From Hyperoplus lanceolatus (lineage: Eukaryota > Chordata > Actinopteri > Uranoscopiformes > Ammodytidae): a DNA stretch of 64,000 nucleotides. Position 1 is the stretch's first letter; each line of letters begins with the position of its first letter. The translations under genes and the position numbers were made by a program. The notes beneath the pieces were generated by a model. The model worked only from the letters and a program-made list of their open reading frames with translations, made no database searches and was not told the origin of the DNA. Below are positions 10,943 through 21,160 of the stretch, piece after piece. The stretch covers positions 9,111,001 to 9,175,000 of the forward strand of contig CM049416.1 of NCBI GenBank assembly GCA_026929865.2. Direction: 5' to 3'.

Positions 10943-11450
10943 ATGAAAATGTTTTATTCTTGTTTTATCGAATCAGTCCTGACCTTTTCTTTTATTTGTT
11001 GGTATGGCCTACTGACCATCAAGAACAAGAGCAGATTGCAGGGTATAGTGAGAGTGTGCAGCAAAATTGCAGGAATGAACCTCAACGACCTCACTGAACT
11101 GCACATCCTTCGAACCCTCGGTAAAGCCCGCTCACTCCTTTCTGCCCAGAGCCACCCTTTGGCCGGCCACTTTGTGTTGCTCCCGTCGGGCCGCAGGTAC
11201 GTCCTGCCAAGATGCAGGACAAACAGACTGAAGAACTCCTTTGTCCCTGCTGCCATAGGTCTCCTAAACAAGTCTTAACTATCTGTATGTCTGTTCCATC
11301 TATTTATTGCTGACTTGTCGTCTGTGCTTTATGTTCTTGTGAGTATTGTTTGTTGTTTTTACTGCTGCTGGCTGCAAAGCAATTTGCCCCACGGGGATAA
11401 TAAAGATACCTTGAACCTTGAACCTTGAACCTTGAACCTTGAACCTTGGA
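10943..11450 (+). mobile_element. LINE 3' fragment ending in (TTGAACC)n
   Basis: The frame at 10943-11278 encodes the extreme C-terminus of a fish LINE polyprotein (FIESVLTFSFICWYG, then LLPSGRRYVLPRCRTNR). A short 3' UTR follows, with a heptamer array ttgaacc repeated about five times at about 11412-11448, a typical LINE tail. The 5' truncation removes all of RT. Inactive. Confidence 0.8.
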
Positions 11451-12016
11451 CACTCAATGGCAACACCACGAAATAAAGCTCAGTCATCAGAAAAACACAG
11501 ACAAATGATGCTTGGCACCCAATATATTTAGTCAATAAAATGTATAAGCTTACCTATAATTGCGAATATATGGCTACTGTAGTCTATGGCATGCAGTTGT
11601 GATGTAGGTTGAATTACTTATCAAGTAGCCTAGGTCTACATGTTTTGGTTATTTTATAAATTTAATCTTTTAGCGCTACTCTATAATAATATCCTATACG
11701 TCGGGAGGTGTTTCCGTGAGTGCCCAGCGGGAGAGCAAATTTTAAGAGGTGAGTAAAAAGTAGTTTTGTACAAAGTTAAGCCCAACAGATATTAAGCCCA
11801 ACAGGTATATTTCGTTTGATAAAATCATGTTATGAATTTAGCAAATCATTACACGCATCTTTTTCCCATAACAATTCCCCCTCTGGACGATTAAACTATA
11901 ATCTGACGTTGTTGGAAATGTGTTGATCTCACGGGAGATAAACAATTCTCTCGAATAGACTATAGGCATTATTTCACTTGTCACACCATATTTTATATAC
12001 AGTAGGCCTACATATA

Positions 12017-12967
12017 GTAGGGGAGAACGGGGTAAGTAGGCACACTTTTTACTCTAGTGAGAATTGCTCATCACCAAAACATCTGTCAATAGCCATTCCT
12101 ACATTAAATTGAAGCTTAAGGTGTTGGCTAGAAATGTGTGTCTCTCTTTTTTTCCAACTTATTGTAATGAAGAAGTAATTTACCATCAAAGACACTCTGA
12201 CACATTGTGACAACCAACCCCATCAAGGGGTCGGTTGTCACACACTATGGGGTTGTTTGTCACAATGTTATCTTAATGGGAAAAATCTTAAAAAGAAGGC
12301 AAGGAGGCAGAACCAAATTTGAATGTTTAATTGCATTGTCAAGTTGACAAATAGGCCTACATAACGTTCTGTAGCCTTGGCAGCTGGTCTAGTTTGGGAT
12401 GCACTGGGTAGTTTTGATTTTGTTGCCCTTTTTTCTTTTGCTTGCTAGCTGCCTTTTCCTGCTCTATTCTTTCCTTCTCTGGGGTGCAAGTGAGGATACA
12501 GCTTGAGAATTTCTTTCGTTATTGGTTCCTTTTCTGGCTGCAGCCTTGAGATAACATGTGACAACCAACCCCCCAAAAAATTTGACGACCAACCCCAACT
12601 TGAATTTCTTGCTAGCATCAAGGCCAACAACCATCTAACAACTAATTAGCTTGCTAACCACAATCTAAACTATAGTTTACCCTTCACACTTTCTGAGGGT
12701 AACAAGTGTTTTGTTATAAACCCATTGTGTAAAAGCCTAGAAGAAAAATACTGAGAAGCAAAATATTTTGAATTTGACATGAAAAACACAAAACATCCTC
12801 TCACCTGAAATGCAGCAGTCTAACTCCAAGGAAGTCTATGTATGTGACCTCTGATCCCAATTCTGGACCTTTTTTATATCAACATTTCAGAGCTAGCGCG
12901 CTCTGGTGGCGAGATATAACGAATGTGACATCCAACCCATGTGACAAATTACCCCGTTCTCCCCTAC
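12017..12967. mobile_element. TA-flanked TIR element nested in the Harbinger-like element
   Basis: Inverted ends GTAGGGGAGAACGGGGTA (12017-12034) and complement (12950-12967), flanked by TA on both sides (12015-12016, 12968-12969). This suggests a mariner-like element. The interior is non-coding but holds several copies, in both orientations, of a motif like GTGACAACCAACCCC (about 12207, 12231, 12553, 12926). Confidence 0.75.
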
Positions 12968-13073
12968 TACAGGTAGGCCTGCGCTAATACGTGATATTGC
13001 ATACAGTACAAAGTTGGGCGAAACTGCTTTACACAGACTACAACGGCTGTGCCAATCATGATATGTGATAAGC

Positions 13074-13075
<2 letters not shown>

Positions 13076-13111
<36 letters not shown>
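13076..13111. repeat. (GT)n microsatellite
   Basis: About 18 GT units inside the Harbinger-like element. Confidence 0.9.
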
Positions 13112-13112
<1 letters not shown>

Positions 13113-13629
13113 AGTTTCTGCAGCACATGCACTTCATGGGCTTTCTTTCTTCACAGTCGCTTTCTTTGCGGCCGATTGCCTCCCTTTTTTCCTCATGTCA
13201 GTCAAAATTCCGTGCTTATTAAGTGCGTCATCATATTCAGGAGCTATTTAGCATTCGCCATGTATGGTAGAATGTGGGATGAAATTGGGAGGTGAAGTTT
13301 GAGGACAAGGGGTGGAGATCGTCTGCGCACAATTCACCGCAGGTGGGTATTTATAAAGGGAAGTTTGCGTGAAACTGTGCGCCGCACAGTTTTATAAATC
13401 TGAATTTTTTTTTTTGCGCAGGCTTTCTGCGGACGCAATGTTTTAGGATGGTTTCTACGCACACCGTTATAAATGAGGCCCCAGGCGCTATAATAGCTCT
13501 TGTAGTTACATTAAATACAAGCTGCGACGTAGCCTACTCTTTTCTGTCCCCCACCTTCCAATAAACATGTAGATTAAAGGTGTTGTCTCACTTGGCTTCC
13601 TCAAAAAAAATCCCCACGCCACACCACTG

Positions 13630-13662
13630 CAAGGGGTATGAATACTTTTGCAAGGCACTGTA
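13630..13662 (+). mobile_element. 3' terminus of the split Tc1 copy
   Basis: The phrase AAGGGGTATGAATAC followed by TTTTGCAAGGCACTG and TA is the standard 3' inverted-repeat end of fish Tc1 elements. It continues the sequence that stops at 878. Confidence 0.8.
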
Positions 13663-13714
13663 CCCTTTGTACATATACCTATTTATGGTATCTTGGCTGT
13701 GTAATTAACACCAT

Positions 13715-13835
13715 ATTAGTTAAGCACACACACGGTACGGACAGGTAGCGGAAGGTGAGGAGGTATTCACTGATTTTGACAGAAAGTGATTTTGACAACA
13801 ATTGTTCTCCAGAATCGCTGACTCCACCTTTTAAA
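13715..13835. repeat. Interspersed repeat A, half copy
   Basis: Shares with 25170-25282, 30168-30272, 62145-62236 and 51528-51572 the order GGACAGGTAGCG, then GGAGATATTCACTGATTTTGA, then GTCAACAA, then TCTCCAGAATC, then CACCTTTAA. Other copies carry the same module in inverted orientation on the other side, so this is one arm of a MITE. Confidence 0.65.
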
Positions 13836-13839
13836 GCAT

Positions 13840-14713
13840 GTTCTTGTGAAACCACGTTCACTGTTCTGTAGTTGGACACTTTTTCAGTAAGCAGTGGTAT
13901 CCCTTAGCGCTTAGAGATGCAGACTTATTGCACGAAAGAGTGTGCAATCAAGAGTAACTAAGTAACACTTATCAGAATTTTCATCAAATTCCTCTGCAGT
14001 ATACCTTTAAGTAAAGGTTTTCGTTCCACAACTTGCACTAGAAAAGGAGCAAGAGAGTGGCTTAATTAGCCAGCTCTCAGATATTTGTTTGATTTGTTGT
14101 TCCTTGACATCCCTATTCTTTTAGCTGTCATTATTAATACACCTTTGCTAGTTGTGCAATTTTCTTTAGCCTCTTGTTTGGGCAGTAAGCTGTCAGTTGC
14201 GTTGTAGTGCAAAAAAAAATGAATTTGGTGCTCCTGTTTGAGATGCATTCACTTCGCTGTATAATACCACAGTTGGCCTTGTGGAAGGAAACATAGCAGT
14301 GCTTTGATCTTCATCTTATTGAATACATAGCAGTAGCACTATTCAGTCTCTTTTGTCCACTTCCTTATTAATAGCCACTCTAGGTTATGTGTGGTCTCAA
14401 GTGTCTCCTTATTTCTATATTATTTTCTTTCTCTTTTATACTAATCAAATCCTTGGGTTTTCCCTGTTACGTCACCTTGGTACATGTATGGCTTGCAAAC
14501 ACACAACCATGTACTGTATATGTGTGACATAATCGAAAAGTACTACATGTATGAGTACTACTTTTATACAACACTTCCTATGAGTTGTATGACTGAAGCA
14601 GCTTCGTCCAGCCTGCCCAACCTGTCAGCAAGCAAAGAAACAACAGCAGAAGTGTGGACTTAATTTTAACCTAATCTTGACATTTGACACCCACCCTGCA
14701 ATGAGCGTTTTAA

Positions 14714-14715
<2 letters not shown>
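13840..14715. other. Non-coding, nothing recognised
   Basis: Unique-looking AT-rich DNA. No coding content or TIR pair was seen. Confidence 0.45.

Positions 14716-14717
<2 letters not shown>

Positions 14718-14769
<52 letters not shown>
14718..14769. repeat. (GT)n microsatellite
   Basis: About 26 GT units, the first of four dinucleotide arrays within 900 bp. Confidence 0.95.
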
Positions 14770-14770
<1 letters not shown>

Positions 14771-15065
14771 ATCCCAGTACTCAATTTTAATGATGCAAGT
14801 GGAAGGATTGGAGTTTTTAAAAAGTGTCAGTTTGGTTATGGAAAATTAGATTGGAATCTCAGAGCCTTGGGGCAACTGGGTTTGGATGAGTTAATTCAAC
14901 CAGGTAGCTCTTGAATAATCTTCAAGACCTTCAAATTTAAGGAGAAAAATATTCTATCCTGGGTCCATCCATTTCTATGGAGTAATTGTTTGTGTACATG
15001 TGTAGATGATTCTTCCACATCATTGCACCATGGCTGTGGAGAAAGGTTCCTTAACATGAAATGAA

Positions 15066-15067
<2 letters not shown>

Positions 15068-15158
<91 letters not shown>
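15068..15158. repeat. (CA)n microsatellite
   Basis: About 45 uninterrupted CA units. Confidence 0.95.
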
Positions 15159-15159
<1 letters not shown>

Positions 15160-15256
15160 CACACCTTTGCTGACCCATCCAAACATCCCTTTCCGACCAT
15201 GGTAAACAAGATATGTGAGGGCAGCCTTTGACCTGCTATGTGTTAATGCACTTAAA

Positions 15257-15259
<3 letters not shown>

Positions 15260-15338
<79 letters not shown>
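15260..15338. repeat. (CA)n microsatellite
   Basis: About 39 CA units, 100 bp after the previous array and in the same orientation. Confidence 0.95.
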
Positions 15339-15340
<2 letters not shown>

Positions 15341-15496
15341 TATTTTTGATTCAGACCACAACATCCAATTTGAGGCAGCAGTCATGGTGTGTTTGCAGAG
15401 CAGACAAAGAAGGTAAGGAGAAACTAGCTGATAAGTGCCTGTGCTACATTTGTATGGCCATCAGTCCTCACTCATCAACACTGAAACCAGGATTGC

Positions 15497-15500
<4 letters not shown>

Positions 15501-15575
<75 letters not shown>
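15501..15575. repeat. (GT)n microsatellite
   Basis: About 37 GT units, in inverted orientation to the two CA arrays before it. A shorter imperfect GT array follows at 15738-15790. Confidence 0.95.
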
Positions 15576-15577
<2 letters not shown>

Positions 15578-15790
15578 GTGAACAATAGAGAGAGACACTC
15601 ATAGAAAAACAATGTTTTATACCAAGGCCTCCATATCATCCTAATTGATGTTGAAAAACTGCACACCAGAGCCAAAGTGCCTCTGCCATTAAGAAAATTA
15701 CCATTTTCTAGTGACAACAACCACTTTCATTTAAACCTGTGTGTGTGTATGTGTGTGTGTGTGTGTGTTTGTGTGTGTGTTTGTGTGTGT

Positions 15791-18118
15791 ATTTAGTACA
15801 GTTTGTGTACCATCTTGTCATTCTAATATTTTCTTTGGTAATTACTCTGCAGCATTTCGGAAATCACAGGAGCAACGGTAATTGCTAGTTGGTAAAATGA
15901 AGGGATACGTATGTCTATTTCTATTAGGCTTGCCTTTTTTTTTACTAAATAATTGTATTTGTAATATGAGACAGCACAGCAGCCTTCCCTATGCTAATAT
16001 GCAAATAGGAAGAAATCAAATACACAATTTTTATTTGCACATTTAGCCCCTGCTTGTTTCTATCAGAATCAATATTTCCCCACATTCACTTTCAGACTCC
16101 ATTAAATGTTTTCATAAATGTACCTTTTCTCTACCAAGCACAATTTGTTATATACACTTTGTTCACAAATCAGGCTCATTAAGAAAGCTCGAATACAGAC
16201 AAGAACAATGGTTTCTATGCCGTTTTATTGAACTGCTGCTGTCGGAAACTACATGAAAAGGAACATTTCCGTATTTGTATTAATTAGGGTTTGTCCGATG
16301 TATTGGTTAGCTGTTATATTGAATGAATGCATCATGTCTTCCACTGCCCTCTCTGCCAGACACACAGCCATTTTTATGCATGAATCACTACACCAAAAAC
16401 TGCAACAATCATCTTTTTTGCGTTGGATTTGTCAGACCAGATACCAGTGTCCATATGTATTTTGCTGTACTGCAGACACTATCTGTATTTGACAGTAAGG
16501 TTGGACATATGTCTGCTCTCTGTTTGATGTATTGGATCCTGAACCAGACCCATTGACAGTTTGCATCTGTCACAAGCTATCAGGCTGGTGGCTGCTCCAA
16601 GCTCCTATCCAACCCCCTCCAAAACAGCTTGGGGTAAACACACTTCTACTCTTTTAAGGGGCTCAGCTCTTTCAACATCAGAGTTTTCAACATCCCTCAC
16701 TCCTAAAAGACAGAAGGTAATATCCCACTATAGTACCATCACTTCATCAGTCCGGGCCAGATTGAATTCTTGTCTTAAGAAATAGTCCCCCTAAAGCCCT
16801 TTTGATGCACCACTTTATAACCTTAACAGACTATTTCTAAGTATACCACACGGCCTGCGATACTGGTATCAACCAAAAATAAGATGCTATTCTGCAGTCT
16901 ATTGTGCACAATGTATTCATGGATTGAAACCCAAATCTTGCAAATGGAAAACAAAACATTTGTATTAAAAAGGTCAAATGGAGAATCTTTGGCAGCTGGA
17001 GGTATAATGGTCTTAGACAAGAAGTCTCTGCTGCAGGATGAACTGGGTCATATCTTGGTTTTGAACCAAAACTTTGCCTTATTGTGCATTCAGTAGAATA
17101 GTCATCAGGATGTGAATAGGCATCTGGAGCTGACAGCTCACAATATATAAACTGTGCAGGGCTCAATCCTAACTGTGTGGGTGGGATGTGGACCTTTTTT
17201 TTGCATGGGTCAGAAGCAATCGACTTAGGCAAAAAACACAGATCTTGGGACATTGCATGTCAATTAGGGGAATTACAAAGCAGAAATTAGGCCCTTTTAA
17301 GTTAGATGTAATGGGATGTATGACATCTGTTAAGTCAATAGAGCAATGTTGCTCTGTAAGCAAGTGTGTGTGATAGAGAGAGAGAAACCTGTTTCATGTA
17401 TCTTAAGAGGATTGCGTGCAGTGTGTGCAGTTTATCCCAGTGGGCTGACTGGAAGAAGAAAAAAAGGATCCTGCTATAGGTTGATATAAAGAGAGAGGAA
17501 AACGACTTGCCCTAGAGAGCTTGCATAACAGCCATATTTAGACATTGTTGTTACAGATGCTTCAAACCGTTTGTCAGGATGGTAACAAGGGGATGCTCCT
17601 GGGGGCAAATGCATGGTTAAAATATGGTGCCGCACATTTCTGGTTGATTATCACTCCGGATACCCACACACTCAAAGTAAGAATGTAACACAAATTGTCC
17701 ACTGGAATATTTAACAATCCGCATCTCAAGGGCTGATTTTTAATTCTTCCATTCTCTTCATCCTTTCAAGTATGCTGTTTTTCTGTGATTACTCATATTT
17801 CCAGGAGCTGTCATAAAGTGGCGCGATTGCAATGTACTTAACACTGAGTATTTTGTTGGATAAATTAGAAAGCTTTTAGCAAGATGTAATGGGAAATGGA
17901 GACTCTAAAATGTATAATTGACATTCAGGGTGCTATTTGAGCAGGCATACATAATATATGTATTTATCTGGGAAAAGTGGAATGTGTTTACCTGCAGGCT
18001 TGAAGATCTGTTATTTTTTGTGAATGTCGACCTGTGACTATTTGGGGGCTGCTTTGAGTTTGCGCAGTGTTCTCTTTGGGCTCACTGTGGGGAATTACTA
18101 AACACCACCTGTACCAAC
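15791..18118. other. Unique non-coding DNA
   Basis: No coding exon recognised. The segment 17560-18060 has the balanced, repeat-free composition and AT-rich cores (TAATGGG, TAATATAT) often seen in conserved non-coding elements. That is a guess until compared with other fish. Confidence 0.4.
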
Positions 18119-18697
18119 TAGGGATGGCCATTTATATTTTTTTCTTTAACCGGTTACCAACAGGAATGAACGGTTATTAACCGGTTAACCGTTAGGATTT
18201 AATGTAGTCTATTTATAGTGAAATACCTGAAGCATTATAGCAGGGCTCCCGACCTTCTTTGTTCCAAGGACCGGCATATTAAATTCAAAAAACAATTCAG
18301 GGACCAGTAGCCTATGTAAATGCATTTTGACACAGTTCACTTTCTTATATCCGGTTCAGCGATATCAAAATAAGAGTCCGGATTTGAGAGAAATTAAGGC
18401 AAGGCAAGGCAATTTTATTTATAGAGCACATTTCAGGCACAGGGCCACTCAAGGTGCTTCACAGGGTTAAAATCAAATAAAGAATACAAATACAAAAAAA
18501 GGAACAAATTTAAAACATGGATAAAAATACAACATTTAAATAAAATAATTAAAACATTTTACAAAAAAATAAAAAATAAATAAATAAAAAAAAATTAAGA
18601 GGATTTACATGTTTTTAACCGTTTAACCTTTAGTATTAACCGGTTAAATATCTTGTTAACGGTTAGTGGTTAACAGGTTAACCATGGTCATCCCTTA
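18119..18697. mobile_element. hAT-like MITE with an internal L2 tail
   Basis: Ends TAGGGATGGCCAT (18119) and ATGGTCATCCCTTA (18697) form imperfect TIRs of hAT type. Subterminal AACCGGTTA and GGTTAACCG motifs recur in both orientations. The middle (about 18395-18600) is a degenerate L2-type LINE 3' end with AAGGCAAGGCAAGGCAA, the GGCCACTCAAGGTGCTTCACAGGG-like core and AT-rich sequence. No clear 8-bp target duplication was found. Confidence 0.6.
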
Positions 18698-18778
18698 AGC
18701 GCAACAGCAAGACTTTGCACGGACCTTATAGGAGTCTATATCCATGTGTATGTGTTTTTGCGTAGGTAAGGAAAGTAT

Positions 18779-19551
18779 GGCTGTGTTCGGAAAGCCATAC
18801 TAACGTCCTACTCATACTCATTTTGACTTCAATTTGAGTATGTGACGGTTGGGTATGCGAGTTTGGGTATGCGAGAAATTCCCGGATGAGTACTAACTTC
18901 CGGGAAGATTTTGGGTATGAATCGATTGTATACTTTTCCTACTCAACCACCCCACAATACACTGGGTCAATTCTACCCGCCCAGGAAAATGAAATATTTC
19001 TGAGCAAGTTGCTAGGCAACGACATTGTTTGGGGTCCGCGATCTGACAACTATACGTGCAGTCATTCATAAACTCTTACAATAGATAAGAGATGAAGATA
19101 AATAACGACATTAGAGTCACTAAGTGAAATGAGTGATGTGAGTCTGATAGTGGAGAGAGATCAGAACAGATCGCTGTTCCACACACCGCGGCTCGTCCAG
19201 CTCAACTCACAGACAGCTGGGTGCTGTGATGAGCCGGATAGAGAGCGTCGGAGGGATCCTCCGCCTCAAAACATAATTATAAAACAAGAGGTCCAAAACA
19301 CAGATGATGAACACAGGACTGTAATAATCTAGTTCAATATCTAACCTGTAGAGGGCGGTTATACGCTAAACAGCGTCTAAACTGCCTGAATCTTACAAGA
19401 AGAAGAAATTCTTCATTGCTTGAGTATACTTCAACTGAAAACGTTTCGACGCACCTCGCATACACAATCGATCTTTGAGTAGACAGTATGCAGTATATAG
19501 ATGGTGAGTATGTAGGATGTAGGACGCTAGTATGGCTTTCCGAACACAGCC
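18779..19551. mobile_element. TIR element with about 33-bp near-perfect inverted ends
   Basis: Starts GGCTGTGTTCGGAAAGCC and ends with its complement, with the match continuing through CATACTARCGTCCTAC. Flanks are TAT (18776-18778) and TAG (19552-19554), so a decayed 3-bp duplication is possible. The interior has a 67-codon ORF (19129-19332) beginning MSDVSLIVERD with no recognised domain. Non-autonomous. A Harbinger assignment is only suggested by the flank. Confidence 0.7.
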
Positions 19552-19704
19552 TAGGTGTAGCAGCTTGCATGCATGCTCACCATGTTAACCAATATTTCTG
19601 GGGTGTGTTAGTAGGCTATCGTTAGCTTGTCAACACTAACGTTAGCTCGTTAACACTGCACCCAAAGATTTGATGCTGATAGGAAGGTCAATGTGTGGTA
19701 TTAA

Positions 19705-20447
19705 CCCTTTCATGCATGAATTATGATGTCCTTTGTCTGCGTGGAATAATTTTTTCAATCAAAATTTTCGATAAAAATAACAGAAAACTTTTTCCTTTGT
19801 TCCCCAATTTCTCTTTTTCAGATGTAATTCAGCAGTTCAGCCAACTGACTTGTACATCACTTCATCATCATCATTATGTTTTACACATAATGGAATAATC
19901 TGGAAATTTTTTTTTTTTTTTTTTTTTTACACAAATACTTCAAGTTGCATAATAACATAAATCAATTGATTTAAAACCAAAAAGTTACAGCAAAGTAAGC
20001 TTTTTCAAGCACAACACATCTGCAGTATGTATAATTAGTGGTATTTATTGAAGTCAGTGATGCATGATGTCCAATTTAGTGGACAGGTGATCAAACATCA
20101 TTTCCTCCCTATGTAAAATCAATAATTGGAAATTTTAACAACTATATGACTCCTAAGATGTTACTTGATGTTGCCATATTTTTTTTACCTGCCAGGCTCT
20201 CCTATTTTCTAAGTATTTACAGGATATTCATGAGCTACTCAACTTTTCTGCTCCCTGTCGGCCATCTTGGTTTTGACTAATTGTTGCTGCTCTTACAATG
20301 GTTGGCCACTGGTTGGCAATGCATTGGATGTCACACAAGAGTCCACTGTAGAGGCTGATATGCAACTGGGCGATCTACATGCATGCATATTCAAGAAAAC
20401 AGCATTTGAATAGCTGTCCACTGTAGTGACCACTATGCGTGAAAGGG
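19705..20447. mobile_element. piggyBac-like MITE
   Basis: Ends CCCTTTCATGCAT (19705) and complement ATGCGTGAAAGGG (to 20447), flanked by TTAA (19701-19704) and CTAA (20448-20451). A CCC-starting TIR at TTAA is the piggyBac signature. The right TTAA has one mismatch. It contains a T26 tract (about 19901-19928) and no transposase. Confidence 0.65.
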
Positions 20448-20950
20448 CTAAACTAGGGTATTGGAATAATTGATATCTTGACCTGTTGATGATGCTTTAT
20501 GGAAAATTAATGGATCACTCAAGTTACAATTCATTCTGAGAGCAACATCAATACATACCAAATAAGTTATATACCGTCCAACAGGAACCAGGAATGTCAT
20601 GTGCTTCTAAACATTGTTGAGATATTTCAGTATCTGGATCGACCGCCACACAATGGATTGATTGCCACCCCTTTAGCCACATGTCTAAACCTAAATATAA
20701 GAACTCATTAGGACAGGTTTTTGAAAGGGTAGAATAAGTGATATTTGTTATTACTGTTACTTTGAGTAGGACAGGGTGGCAATTACTTCAACATTATTTC
20801 ATAGTTTGTTAAGCTGGTGAACTGTTCAAACCCTTAAAATCCAAGCTACAATCGGTTTGGTATGTTCAACATTGCTCTTAAAACAGAACTACCCAATCCC
20901 GTTTCATACATTTTCAATTACTTTCATTGGATCCACTTTTGCTCCTTTTT
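20448..20950. other. Non-coding, nothing recognised
   Basis: No gene or repeat boundary seen. Confidence 0.4.
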
Positions 20951-20951
20951 G

Positions 20952-21160
20952 ATAAGGCAAGGCACGTTTATTTATATAGCACAATTCAGACACACGGCCA
21001 TTCAAAGTGCTTTACAGGGGCAAGATTAAAATACACAATACACATTAGAAAAGCAAATGAATACAACATTTAAAAGTGAATGAATAGAAATAGAACATTT
21101 AAATAAAATAAAAATGACAGGTTAAAATGGAAACAGAAAAAAAGATAAGAGTCTTCTTGA
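20952..21160 (-). mobile_element. L2-type LINE 3'-end fragment
   Basis: Plus-strand text AAGGCAAGGCACGTTTATTT, then ATAGCACAATTCAGACAC, then CAAAGTGCTTTACAGGGG equals the 3' UTR of the L2-type element at 23073 in the same orientation. Only the 3' UTR remains. Confidence 0.75.

Larger units (their letters stand above)
10720..13481. mobile_element. Harbinger-like TIR element nested in copy 2
   Basis: Inverted ends GGGCCTCATTTATAA (10720-10734) and its complement ending at 13481. It is flanked by the 3-bp duplication CAG (10717-10719 and 13482-13484), which occurs once at the matching position of copy 1, so the empty site is visible in the window. G-rich TIRs with a 3-bp duplication suggest PIF/Harbinger (inference). 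No Harbinger transposase is left; the interior holds a LINE tail and another TIR element. Confidence 0.75.
9527..13629 (+). mobile_element. TIR DNA element, copy 2 (hAT-like), with nested insertions
   Basis: Same element as 879-2225: starts CAGTGGCGT and ends in CACCACTG. It is interrupted between 10719 and 13482 by a TIR element. The outer parts match copy 1 almost base for base. Its right end abuts the missing 3' end of the Tc1 copy that ends at 878. Copies 1 and 2 lie in direct orientation. Confidence 0.75.

Noticed and set aside
879..13629. Simple hAT composite transposition as the proven cause of the block
   Set aside because: An 8-bp target duplication is absent at the outer edges, so the mechanism is left open.
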